From NCBI GenBank assembly GCA_054661495.1, contig BAAFSQ010000002.1, positions 1 to 64,000 of the forward strand: 64,000 nt of DNA, written 5' to 3'. The notes beneath the pieces are model-generated. The model did no database searches and had not been told where the DNA came from. It saw only the letters and a list, made by a program, of their open reading frames with translations. This document shows positions 1 to 10,523 of this stretch, in pieces (within the stretch, counting starts at the first letter, position 1; the number at the start of each line of letters is the position of its first letter). Position numbers and translations under genes: made by a program. This DNA comes from Zygophlyctis sp. KS116 (taxonomy: Eukaryota; Chytridiomycota).

Positions 1-1
1 T

Positions 2-139
2 GAAGTCATTGCATGTTGGAACCAAGGAAATCCTTATAGGGTGCGTGTGAAGAGCAATGGAGAAAATGTATGGGCTCCTGAAGACAATGATGATTTTATT
101 CGGGAAAGGAAAAATGATCCATTGGTAGTGGATGAATAA
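2..139 (+). CDS. C-terminal end of an unidentified protein (5' truncated by window)
   Basis: An open frame enters from the left edge and runs 45 codons to a TAA at 137-139. The visible tail holds a short YRVRV strand, then WAPEDNDDFIR, and ends in an acidic tail. A similar strand followed by a PxD..IR turn is, from memory and only weakly, a small module seen at the end of some MYND-finger or TPR proteins of protists; this is not secure. No start or upstream domain is in the window. The next gene (DBR1) starts about 100 bp downstream on the same strand. I do not assign a function. Confidence 0.5.
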   Translation, partial: EVIACWNQGNPYRVRVKSNGENVWAPEDNDDFIRERKNDPLVVDE

Positions 140-237
140 AACTTTGATTTCTATTAAATCGAATTTGAATAATGAGAATAATGAGACCACGGTTGTTATA
201 AGTTATATGATAGGGCTTTCAGGCCTACCAGATTACA

Positions 238-1682
238 ATGAAGATTGCCGTTCAAGGTTGTTGTCATGGGGAATTAGATATACTATATGCTACTCTCAAG
301 AATGAATCGATCGATCTATTAATAATTTGTGGCGACTTTCAATGTTTAAGATCGCCGATAGATTTACCATCTCTGGCTTGTCCTGCAAAGTATCGACGAT
401 TGGGAAACTTTTATGAATATTACAGTGGCTTAAAAGAGGCTCCATTCCCAACTCTATTCATCGGGGGCAATCATGAAGCAAGCTCTTACCTTTGGGAGTT
501 ATTTCATGGTGGATTTGTGGCACCGAATATTTATTTTCTTGGGTTCGCTGGAGTTATAAAGTTTGGCGGACTTCGAATTGCTGGAGTCTCTGGGATCTAC
601 AAGGAACATCATTATAATAAAGGATATTATGAAAAACATCCTCTAAGTGAAAATGATTGTCGATCTATCTATCATACAAGAAAATATAATATTTATAGGC
701 TATCTCAAGTAAGATTTATTGAACTTTCTTAAATTAAAGATTAAAGAACCAGTAGATATTTTCATTTCTCATGATTGGCCAAGAGGAATTTCTTATCATG
801 GAAACGTTGAGAAATTGATTTCAAAGAAACCGTTTTTTAGAAAAGAAGTACTTTTTATAGACTTAGAATTTAGATTCAAAATAATACACTAGGAAGTGCA
901 CCGAATGAAATGTTGTTGAAATTGTTAAGACCGTCATTCTGGTTTTCGGCTCATTTGCATGTCAAGTTTGAAGCTACATTTTCGCATTCTCTAAAGATTG
1001 TGAATCCAGATGAAATTTTACTAGATGATGATGAGTCTCAAAAGAGTGATGCTGAGGTACAATCTCAAAATACTCAATTTCTTGCACTAGATAAAATATT
1101 ACCAGGCAGAGAGTTTTACAAGGCAAGAAGTTTTTTCTAAGTTTTTAGATATTAGAAATTCCAACAAAGGACCAAGGGCCTTTAGAATTTATGTATGATG
1201 AAGAATGGATGTCGATAGTTCACGCAACAATGGATTATATGAGTTTGGAAAGTTGTCAAATGGATCTTCCGGATTCTGAATTTATTACAAGGTAAGTTTT
1301 AGAAATATTTTAATTGAACATTAGAAAAATAATGGAAAGTCGTGAGTTTTTAAAGGGGAAACTCTCCAAGGATGATTTGAAAGTTTCTGAATTCATAATG
1401 ACGGCACCACCCTTTGATGATTCTAAAGATTTCAAAGATGAAGATTGTAAGTTTATTTAAATTTGATAATTAGTTAAAACTTACATTAATCCTCAAACTG
1501 CGTATTTTTGTAATCTTTTAGACATAAAGAACATCATTAATCCAACTGGAGAAGTAGTTTCTTTTGGAGATCCTACAAGAGTTCTAAAGCAAAAGTATTC
1601 ATTGGATTGGAACTCTACCAAAAATACCTCTGTAAATATTTGTGATGAAAACTCTCAAAATGAAGAAGATGGTTACGTTTAG
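238..1682 (+). CDS. DBR1: RNA lariat debranching enzyme
   Basis: Dbr1 cleaves the 2'-5' branch of excised intron lariats in the nucleus. The gene has six exons (238-708, 740-847, 874-1122, 1149-1291, 1325-1446, 1474-1682) encoding 433 residues; all phases close. The calcineurin-like metallophosphoesterase motifs of the family are present in order: [10 protein letters not shown] at the N-terminus (Cys in the metal site, typical of Dbr1), [19 protein letters not shown] and SAHLHVKF. The C-terminal DBR1 domain follows, with [13 protein letters not shown] and INPQTAYFC. Introns are 31, 26, 26, 33 and 27 nt; the third (1123-1148) begins with GC instead of GT. The start is the first ATG before the conserved [10 protein letters not shown] strand. 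Confidence 0.95.
1123..1148 (+). other. 26-nt GC-AG intron in DBR1
   Basis: Reading-frame continuity joins GREFYK to [11 protein letters not shown] exactly across this segment. Its 5' end is AAG|GCAAGA and its 3' end is TTTTTAG, so the donor is GC. A GT donor giving the right phase was not found nearby. A CTAA branch-like element lies close to the 3' AG. Confidence 0.75.
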
Positions 1683-1694
1683 AATATTAAAACA

Positions 1695-2514
1695 TTAAGC
1701 ACGACCTGCGCATTCTTGTAATTCAGGATCCCAGTTTTGCTGAATCAAATACTTACGATCACCTTTTATTTGGTTATATTTTGCTTTATTATCATCAAGA
1801 AAAGTGGTGTCATAGTTCCAGCTGCATTTTCATTTCCTCTCAAATCAATCCAAGCGTTTAGATGCGGATCAGATATTGCTAGATTAAGATTTTAGAATTA
1901 TACCTTCAACAATTTCATGAGAAAGAGTATCAATCAAGCTATCAATCAAGCTATCGATAACTGGTGAATTATTTGGATAAACCCCATTATTATTTGATCT
2001 GCATCCTCTACAATACATCTAATCCGTAAATTATTAATAATTACCGGGTTCGCAACGATTCCATAATATATTGTAGAATTTGCATATTTTATAAAATCAT
2101 GTAGACCACAATATTGACTACAAAATCCATCGACTTTCACGTATTGGGAAGTGAATAGAAAGTATACACCAAAACTATCAATAGGAAAGCACTTTCGATC
2201 AAGATGATACTTTACAACAGCATCATTTGGTGACAATTTATGACCCAATGAGTAATCATCAATCACAAATCCCGCAAGTTTCACTTGATCTGTTCCATAG
2301 GTCCGCTTTGTCGCTTGATTTGCCTGATAATAGTATTTCATATTTAATTTGTACCATTGACTTGATCTATATCAGAATCAGTCCATTTCCCAATTGCGTA
2401 TATGTTGACCGTATCAGCTACTTAGTACCGTTCCTCCCAACCGGTAATAAATCGGAAACAGGGAGCTTGCTGCCGTTTTAGTAGATTTTGGTAATCTCAA
2501 AGAATTAATACCGT
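1695..2514 (-). pseudogene. EXORDIUM / phosphate-induced-1-like secreted protein, frameshifted
   Basis: Reading right to left, the pieces match the EXO/PHI-1 family in order: LGGTVLSS (about 2440), DTVNIYAIGKW (about 2400), KLAGFVIDDYS, VYFLFTSQYVKVDGFC, SQYCGLH (2100-2250), GVYPNNSPVIDSLID with LSHEIVEA (1905-1985), DPHLNAWIDLRGNENA (1840-1890), and NYDTTFLDDNKAKYN followed by YLIQQNWDP, ending at TAA 1695-1697. They lie in different frames. One extra base sits near 2416, one shift near 1985-1995, and one near 1830, where a conserved Cys-Trp stretch is shortened. A 25-nt intron (GTATAA...ATCTAG) lies near 1893-1917. The family is secreted and, in plants, linked to the cell wall; its role in fungi is unclear. 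Either the gene has decayed or the assembly has several indels. Confidence 0.7.
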
Positions 2515-2549
2515 CTAAAATATTATGCACAATATAAGAATAAAACTAA

Positions 2550-3490
2550 TCATTTAAGCAAATGCTTGCGAAACGCTTGAATACTGTGATTCAATTTCAG
2601 CTTTTCCAAATGCCCTGTCCAAACTTGCTCATTATCAGAGACTTCAGGATTTTCATGAATAATTTCATATAATTCTTTATCCCAGTCAACTTGATTCTCG
2701 ATCTCGTATGAAATAGCTTTAGAATGATAAAATCTAATCGATTGGCTTGAAATCAGATTGTATGCATTTGCCTATTATTTAATGTTTGTAATAAATACAA
2801 TTTCATCTAATGTAACAGTATCTGGTTGTCTTAGTTTAGAAATGAACAACTTCCAATTTTCATCATATTTCATAATGTCCGATTCTAGATTTGAAAAGCA
2901 GACTTGTCTTTCTAAACATGCCTCTCTCACTAGTACACCAGATACAGAATTTATCAAATGGTCATTCACTGGTTGGCTTTGCAGCCAATCATTCACATCT
3001 GTGATACAATTTTTCAAGTCGAAAAGAACAGCCTTTGTTGGTATATGTGGACCTAAAAGTATTAGATTTGTACTGAATCACCTTTAAATATTTCAAAGGA
3101 TAGAAATGATAAATCTATACTTAATGTTGGGCGAGTATGAGTTTTCTTGATATCAATAGATTTCATCTGTTTATGATCAAATAGATAGTATGCATGCTTT
3201 CCATTAATATCCCAACATAATAAAACCGATGGTTGTTTATTACTGATCGCCTTGAATAAAATCACCTTCTGACTAGATTCTAAACCAGATGTGGACTTTT
3301 CCCTTGCCTGCTGTTTCTTACGTCTATTCACCGCTCGAGTCGGCGCAAATTCCAGGACTTTATCATTGTACTTGAATCGTGAAAGACCTTGAAAGAATAT
3401 TGGACATTCGAATTTATCTTTACTAATTGTAGTGATTGGATTCATTTTTATTAACCAGTCTTGAGCATCTAAATAGACTCTAAAATCCAT
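2550..3490 (-). CDS. Unidentified protein, 294 aa
   Basis: Three exons (3490-3082, 3052-2799, 2771-2550) join in phase across 29-nt and 27-nt introns. The protein starts MDFRVYLDAQDWLIKMN and ends in FRKHLLK. I see no signal peptide, membrane segment or catalytic motif. The middle carries a basic patch (NRRKKQQAREK), and the C-terminal half is mixed-charge and probably helical. Its start lies 10 bp downstream of the pICln stop codon on the same strand. I cannot name a family. Confidence 0.7.
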
Positions 3491-3500
3491 AATGTATTAA

Positions 3501-4109
3501 TTAACGATCAATCACTTCCGCTTCGTCCGAATTCTGAGATTCCAAAGACTCTTGAAGCAGATTCTCCAAATGTTGTAGATTTCGAATTCCTTGACTAGAA
3601 AGTCCATTTGGTGAAACTCCTTGAAATGGCTCTTGTAATTCATCTGTGGCTTGATCGTCCTTGGGATCTGGATTAAGTGCAGCACATTCATTTAAAGCTA
3701 TAAACAGTTCATCCAGGCAACCATCATCATTTGGAACTATTCTCATTTCTGGTACAACATCAGATCCATCACTTTGATTTATAAGCTCTAGCTGACAATA
3801 GATGCAAGGCTTTCGAACCAATCGATCATTTTCTCCTCTAGAAATGGCATGAATCACAATTGTAGGATAATCAATAGTAATGCATTCATTTTCATTACTA
3901 TGGAAAATAATATTTCTAGTTGTGATGTACAAAGTTCCCATTCCAGCATCAGATATTCCTTGAAATTCAGGGGAAAATATCAATTGCACATTCCGTCCGA
4001 CAAATTTAGATAAAGGCAGATCTCTGTTTAATGCATCGGCTGCAGAGGTAGCAATTTCAGGAAGGTTTTGAGAGATTTGTATTGGCATTTGATGGTTTGC
4101 CCTAATCAA
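3501..4109 (-). CDS. CLNS1A: Methylosome subunit pICln
   Basis: pICln is the assembly chaperone that holds Sm proteins for the PRMT5 methylosome before snRNP assembly. The single exon encodes up to 202 residues; the start may be the internal MPIQIS (4088) rather than MIRANH. The PH-like Voldacs fold is recognisable: GTLYITTRNIIFHS, then IDYPTIVIHAISR, a CIYCQLEL strand, and the closing RIVPND...LDELFIALNECAALNPDP helix with its acidic extension. Asp/Glu-rich and Gln/Ser-rich tails follow. It diverges from PPCDC with only 14 bp (or 35 bp with the internal start) between the start codons. Confidence 0.85.
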   Translation of the reverse strand: MIRANHQMPIQISQNLPEIATSAADALNRDLPLSKFVGRNVQLIFSPEFQGISDAGMGTLYITTRNIIFHSNENECITIDYPTIVIHAISRGENDRLVRKPCIYCQLELINQSDGSDVVPEMRIVPNDDGCLDELFIALNECAALNPDPKDDQATDELQEPFQGVSPNGLSSQGIRNLQHLENLLQESLESQNSDEAEVIDR

Positions 4110-4123
4110 TTGTCTGAATACTT

Positions 4124-4717
4124 ATGTCGTCGGCTCGCAACAAAAGGATCATCATCGGAGTCACCGGATCTGTTGCGTCTGTTAAATTAAAGGCATTGAT
4201 TGATTATTTGAAATTACATTACTCTGATCAAGTGGAAATCAAGGTAGTAGCGTCAAATAATTCACTAAACTTTTTCAAAGCGCAAGACTTGGAGCCAATC
4301 CAAGTTTATACAGATTCGGTAGAGTGGAAGGAATGGAAAAAAATTAATGATCCAATCTTACATGTAGAATTGAGGAATTGGGCTGATGTAATAGTTTTGG
4401 CTCCATTATCAGCAAATTCAATGGCAAAGATTGCAAATGGGTTCTGTGATAATCTATTGGTATTATTAATCATTTTTAACGTTTAGACTTGTATTCTTAG
4501 AGCATGGGATCATGAAAAACCTGTAGTTGTTTGTCCGGCAATGAATACTTTTATGTGGAATCATCCAATGACAAGTAAACATCTAGATATCATCAAATCT
4601 TTAAATTATATTATTGTAAATCCAATTAGTAAAAAATTGGCATGTGGAGATATTGGGATCGGTGCAATGGCAGAAGTTTCGGACATTGTAAAGGTTCTAA
4701 ATAAAGTCTTAGAATAA
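4124..4717 (+). CDS. PPCDC: Phosphopantothenoylcysteine decarboxylase
   Basis: This FMN enzyme decarboxylates 4'-phosphopantothenoylcysteine to 4'-phosphopantetheine in coenzyme A synthesis. Two exons (4124-4459, 4487-4717) flank a 27-nt intron and encode 188 residues. Visible motifs are the flavoprotein start IIIGVTGSVASVK, the active-site His in HVELRNWADV, APLSANSMAKIANG, the PAMNTFMW loop and the substrate-clamp region LACGDIGIGAMAE. Length and motif order are those of the eukaryotic stand-alone enzyme. Its last 9 bases overlap the end of the chitin deacetylase gene on the other strand. Confidence 0.95.
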
Positions 4718-6161
4718 AATTGTTAAAATAAAAATCCAAAAGAATGATACTGCAAATGCAACATTGAAATTTGGAATAGCTTGATTTTTGTTGGTAGATG
4801 TAGTACTGGTCTTTCCTTTAGTCCCTTTAAGATTCTTCTTTTCAATTCGTTTTAATTGAACACATTGACCAGTTATAGGATCAAAAGTACCAGAATTAGG
4901 ACAAGAAGTAGATACAGTTTGTCTAATAGGCCCTTGAGGAGGTGGTACAGGCTCCTGAACACTTGGAGGCTTTTGTGGGCAATTGAAGCAAGTTTTGAAC
5001 CACACTTTTCCATCTGGATACTGGCAGATTTTGACTAAATTTGGCTCATCAATATTTCCATCACCATTATTATCAATTCCATCGCATATTTCACTATTTG
5101 ATGGGTCAACTGCAGGTAATAAACAATCAAGAGCTGGGTTAGTAAGAGAACCTGAAACATCAGTTGGATTTGCCATCCAAGAAAGCAATTGCTGATTATT
5201 TATCCAATAAACATCTTCATAATTGTTTTGAGTCCATTCTATAAAATCTTTTATTGCATCAGAGACCATGAAAGCAGCATGTAAATAAATCCCCAGAGGA
5301 AGTCTATTCCCATTATAGCGTTGAAGAAAATTGCTCTTTAACAACTCTAATGTCTTTTCATATGTGATTGAACCGACAGGATTTGGATCCATAGCAGCAT
5401 TAAGAGAATCATCAGGATTCAATAAACTATACATTGGAACTTCCCACAATCCAGGGAATTTGAAATTCCCCTCACAACTCCCACTTCCACATGTTACAGG
5501 AACCCCATAATCTAAAGTATAAGGCCAAAATCCTGAGACTTTTGGTTGATGTTCTATTGATGAATCATAAAGAAAATTGTTTGATGAATGCAAATTCTGA
5601 AATGAACCAGTCGACTAATATTAGACGGTTGAATAACCTACATAATTCAAGAATGGAGTTCTAAATCCTTTGAGTTTGTCTCTTGGTATACCAGCGTAAG
5701 AATTCAATGCACTTTGAGCGCCATTTATCTCTCCGGCAGAAGGAATCGCAACATGATTCATTGTATGAACAGCGATTTCATGTCCTTGCGAGAAAAGACT
5801 TTGCACATAGGAGTAATCAGTAAACTTCGTAGAGACAAAAAACGTAGCAGATAAAGGACAACCGTTCGGATTCTTTGTTCTATTCACCATGGCATTTTGA
5901 AGGAGACCCCATAAAGGCTCATTCACAGAATCATCAAAAGTCAATGTTATAAACTGAGGAATCCGTTTAGGATCCAAGTTGCCAGGTGGATTTTTTGACG
6001 GGCAGAGACACTTTGGCATCTCACATGGTCCACTATATTAAGAGTACACAATCTTACCATGTAAACCCATTAACTGTATTTGAATTTGTGGGACTAACCT
6101 GTTGGGCATACACATAAATTGTATTCAGAAGGACAATTGTCTTTAACAAGCTATCAATCAT
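4709..6161 (-). CDS. Chitin deacetylase (NodB polysaccharide deacetylase), secreted, probably membrane-anchored
   Basis: Three exons (6161-6058, 6032-5642, 5614-4709; introns of 25 and 27 nt) give 466 residues. A signal peptide (MIDSLLKTIVLLNTIYVYA) is followed by a Cys cluster (CGPCEMPKCLCPS). The NodB domain follows: LTFDDS carries the metal/base Asp, AVHTMNH is the metal-binding His pair, GFRTPFLNY is the RxP motif, and FLYDSS is also present. After the catalytic domain come a calcium-loop-like CDGIDNNGDGNIDEP, a Pro-rich Cys-containing segment, a Lys/Thr-rich spacer and a hydrophobic end (SFFWIFILTILF), which suggests GPI or membrane anchoring. The enzyme would convert chitin to chitosan at the cell surface. 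Confidence 0.92.
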
Positions 6162-6385
6162 TGCTGGTCTTGCAGTTTTATCAGTGCTTAGTGTTACGTC
6201 AACGGTGACCAGACAATGTCATTTCGTTGTTATCGGACACGATTAAACACTCATGCACTAAAAGTCAAAACACAAGGTATCAACAAATCTTATTATAGCA
6301 CAAAGTATCTATTTTAAACCCAAAAACTACATGTAACGATCTAAAAATAGATTCAGATACTTTAAAATTAATTTCTACTATAGAC

Positions 6386-9142
6386 ATGGAAGACTTTTGG
6401 CTTTCTAAAAAGATAAATATCAAAATTTCAGAGGCTAAACATCTCAACGGTAAGTGTACCAATCAATTTTAATCATCTAGAAAAGATCAATTCATATTGC
6501 ACAATAGATTTAGATTCAACTGAACATTCTCGGACTTCAACTGCATCAGCATCAGAGAGTCCATTTTGAGTAAGAAAGTGATAAGAATTAATTATAGGAC
6601 TATAAGAATTCTTTTGAGCACAGATCAGAATTAAAAATGATGAGGATAAATGTGTGGAATCAGGAACATCTCGGTGAAAAGACCAAGTATGGAGAATTGG
6701 TTATTTCAAAGAGAGAATTGTCGTTAGGGGTAAAAGGATGGTATCCAATTCAGCCAATTAAACCAAAAGGTAATATAAACCAATATTAATAGTAGCCCAA
6801 GGAAAGGTGTTAGTGCTTTTCAAGTATTACCGGCCTAAACAAAATAATCCCAATCATAGTGTTTCTGTCACAATTCTGAGAGCACAGGGAATATCTAGTC
6901 CATTCTCAGGTAAGCATTCTTTGTCCTAATTTAAAGATGAGCCGCCAACATCTCAAGCAATTCTTCACTTGATTCCGAATCTTATCAGCCACGCTACTGC
7001 TATTAAATCAAAGAATTCAAATCCTGAGTTTTTGGAATATTTCACATTGTAATCTTTTTTACAAATCTAATTTCATAGTACCTTTAAGGAAGTCCTTGAT
7101 GCTACAAAGATATATATTTCCTTGTGGGATCCTGTTGTTTTCTCATCTAATACTTCGAAATCTTCTCTAGGATATGTTTCGGTTTTAGTGAGTGATCTGG
7201 TCAAGAATGGGCCGGAATGGCAAACATGGCTAAATCTAAATGTTTTCGAGACGCTACCCTCTCAAGCTACGGATGCATCTTCAACAATCATAAACTCTAT
7301 AAGAAATCATGAAAAGGGGCTATTTCTTACTAATGTTCCACTTGTCCATAATTTTCATAAATCTTCTGCGAAGAATATACTATGCCCAGGATGTAAATCA
7401 AAGATTTCGAGGAACTCTGTCACCTGCACATATTGCCTGACTATCGCACATCAAAGCTGTGCTAAATCCTGTAAAGAATGTTCTGGCCTTGGAATGATGT
7501 ATATTGAGGCACATTATGAAGAAAACACTGTTCTTCCCCTGAAAATGTATGATTCTCTGATAGATTTTCTTTTCCAAGACAATTTTGCATTTCCTTTGTA
7601 TTTGGAAAAGCCAAATGAAGATCGGGATGAGATGTTAGATCTAATGGTAAAATTCGAGATAATTATTAATTAAAAGATGACATTAATGGACTCCAAAGGG
7701 AAATCAACTGATTTTATGAAATATTTATTGCTGGTAGAGTTAAGCAAATCGAATGATACAAAAACTTTATTTAGAGCAAATTCATATGCCACAAAAACTG
7801 TAGATATTTACATGAGGCGTCATGGTAAAATATTTATGAAAAAAGTATTGGAATCTATGCTGGTATTTATAAGAAATCATGAAGTTAATTGCGAGTTGGA
7901 CCCAGAAAGATTGTCGAAAACTGGCAAATTAGAGACGAACGTATCGAATTTAGAACGATGTTGTGGGCTTTTTTTAGGTGATCTTCTGAAAAATATTCAT
8001 CTAATTCCATTGTATGAAAATACTCATTAAAATTTAGGGGATTTCGAGACTTATTCATGTTCATAAGATCAACGGTTACTGAAAAGTTTGCTGCAACTCA
8101 GAAAACTGGCTATGCGGCTATTGGTGGATTTTTGTTCCTCAGATTTTTTGGGCCTGCTTTAGTAAGCCCCACAAAATACGGGCTTATTGAAGGTAGAAAT
8201 TTACTGTACTAATTTCAAGGAAATGTTAATCCCCAAACTCAGCGCAATCTAATTTTAGTTTCCAAAACTATTCAGAATCTTTCGAATTTCGTAAAATTTG
8301 GAGCTAAAGAGCCATATATGAAAGTGATGAACGACTTTCTAGAGCAATCTCGGGACAATCTAGAGCTGGTGATGAATTTGATATCTGTAAGACTCTTTTT
8401 ATTAAATTTGTAGGATCCCAAGACACAAATTCCAAAGTTTGTTGCACGTACCAATCCCTTAGAGACCGCCCGTGATGCAGACAGATTCAGTCAGATATTA
8501 ATCAAATCACACAAATCGAATGAATTTCTGAAAGACTTTGGTCGTAAAACAGACATTTTACTTTTATTTGGATCCATTGAAAGGCGAAAAGATGTTTATA
8601 CTTCTAAACTGAAAAGCGGAAAGATCACTCCTAAAGTACCTGAAACTCTTGAAGCTCAAAAAACTGCTTCACCCCCTCCTCGACATTCTTCTGCAAACTG
8701 GAGAGATTCTGGCAGTTTAAAGTCGCTTAGTTCTATTGTTGAAGAAATAGATCGCGGCGACAAGGCCTCTGAGAGAACAAACTTACCAAAGGCGCAAAAA
8801 GACAAAAAGTCTCCAAGTCGCACGATATCACATCAATCAGTCTACTACGATGAAGGGCGTGAAGAACCTCGCAATAGTTATAGATTTTCAACCATTAGTT
8901 CATTATCATCATCATCGATCAGTGATCTAGATGATGATCCTGAACCAAAACGTACCATATCAATATTTGGAACTTTACAAAAGAATAGGCGTAGAATATC
9001 CTCGGCTATTGAATCTGCAACTAGGAAAGAAAGACTTAGTAGAACTTCATCAAAGGAATCATTAAATAAGAAAGATAAATTAAGCAGAAAATCATCACTG
9101 GAATATTCAAGTAGCAAGGATAGATTAAGTAGAAACGGTTAA
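6386..9142 (+). CDS. Ras GTPase-activating protein with C2 and C1-like domains
   Basis: The exons chain through introns of about 25-31 nt. The N-terminus has a C2 domain ([28 protein letters not shown]). A second C2-like region follows ([11 protein letters not shown] ... [11 protein letters not shown]). Next is a Cys-rich C1-type finger ([26 protein letters not shown]). The RasGAP domain holds the arginine-finger segment [10 protein letters not shown], the [12 protein letters not shown] motif and [15 protein letters not shown] Ser/Arg-rich tail ends at TAA 9140-9142. It should stimulate GTP hydrolysis on Ras-like GTPases at membranes. A TGA at 6567-6569 falls where the C2 motif PFW needs Trp, at the last codon before an intron (6570-6597). 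Confidence 0.85.
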
Positions 9143-9223
9143 AAAGGTTGAATATCTATTTAAACTAGAATTAAGTGACGTTATGTTTTGAGGGGACAGG
9201 GCGGCAACTGTGGCGTTCCGAAA

Positions 9224-10433
9224 ATGAATGAAAAGTCCAATTCCAACAAGCCTGCCAGTAAGATATTATTGAAATAACTCTAGACACCGCATTCTCCCAA
9301 CAGAGACTTAAGTCATGGCAACCTTTGCTTACTCCAGGTGTTGTCTTACCATCATATTTTATAATTGGACTTATCTTTATCCCGATCGGAGTTTCTCTTT
9401 TATTGGCATCGAATTCAGTCATTCAATATACATTTGATTACACTGATTGCTCCAAAGCTACAAGCACTTTTCAGCCGGTTGACAATCAAGCATTGGGGAT
9501 TGTCGCATGGAAGTATACAAATGGAGTATGTTCCATTCAAGTTTCAATCAAGGAGGATATTCCTGCGCCAGTTTATATGTATTATCGTCTTACCAATTTT
9601 TACCAGAATAATCGTAAATATGTGAAATCGTTTGATCTGAATCAATTAAACGGAAAGAATATAATTGACCCAAATGGGTTAACGGCTGACTGTGATCCGC
9701 TCAGATCTAATCCTACAGACACATGGGTCTTGATTGGAACAACTAATACAACCATTCCAGCTGGAAGCGCATTGATTTATCCTTGTGGATTAATTGCAAA
9801 CTCAATGTTTTCAGGTAATTTTTTAGAATAATAGTATAGATGATTTTTCTAATCTCACATGTGTAAAAGGTACTATCAATGGTCGATCATGCGCTGACTC
9901 TAACATTCAGTATGTATTTAATACATCCCAGATTTCTTGGCCAAATGATAACCAAAGATTTAAAGATTCTAGTGTTTTCCCTGCAGATTGGACTAAAGTA
10001 GTTCCACCGCCTTTCTGGAGAAATATTCCTAAATGGAAAAATGGATATAACAATACTAATTTTCCCAATATTTCCACTTTTGAAAGATTTCATGTCTGGA
10101 TGAGGACTGCTGGGTTATCAACTTTTAGAAAATTATGGGGACAAAATTCCGGAGAACAACTAGCTGCTGCTACTTGGCAAATTGACATTGATGATCATTT
10201 TAATACTTCCTTGTTTTCTGGCTCAAAGTCTATTGTGATTTCAACAATATCAGTAATTGGCGGTAAGAACCCTTTTCTGGGTCAAGCTTATCTTGCAGTT
10301 GGAGTTATTTGTTGGATCTTTGGAGTGGGATTGTTGTTGAGGCATATGATAAAACCAAGAAAATTGGGTGATCATAGTTACTTGTCATGGTAAGAATATT
10401 AAACTGAAATTTAGGAATCAACCGTCCAAATAA
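9224..10433 (+). CDS. CDC50: CDC50/LEM3 family P4-ATPase beta subunit
   Basis: Four exons (9224-9257, 9284-9814, 9840-10389, 10415-10433) with introns of 26, 25 and 25 nt encode 377 residues. The layout is the family standard: a short cytosolic tail with FSQQRLKSWQP, a first membrane helix (FIIGLIFIPIGVSLLLAS), a large N-glycosylated ectodomain with paired Cys and YYRLTNFYQNNRKYVKS, then PCGLIANSMF and VWMRTAGLSTFRKLWG, a second helix (AYLAVGVICWIFGVGLLL) and LGDHSYLSWN near the end. It is needed for export and activity of lipid flippases; a P4-ATPase gene lies 22 kb away in this window. Confidence 0.95.
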
Positions 10434-10523
10434 TTAGCTTAGTTCTAGGCTCAATATTTACATTAATACTGGTCTAGGGTACTGGAAGCCCTAAAGAAAT
10501 TTAAAAAATCTCATCGCTTTTTA

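Noticed and set aside
5601-5612. A 12-nt intron in chitin deacetylase
   Set aside because: A 27-nt intron (5615-5641) gives the family sequence FLNYSTGSFQNLHSSNNFLYDSS-like joint in phase; the 12-nt reading is an artefact of ORF ends.
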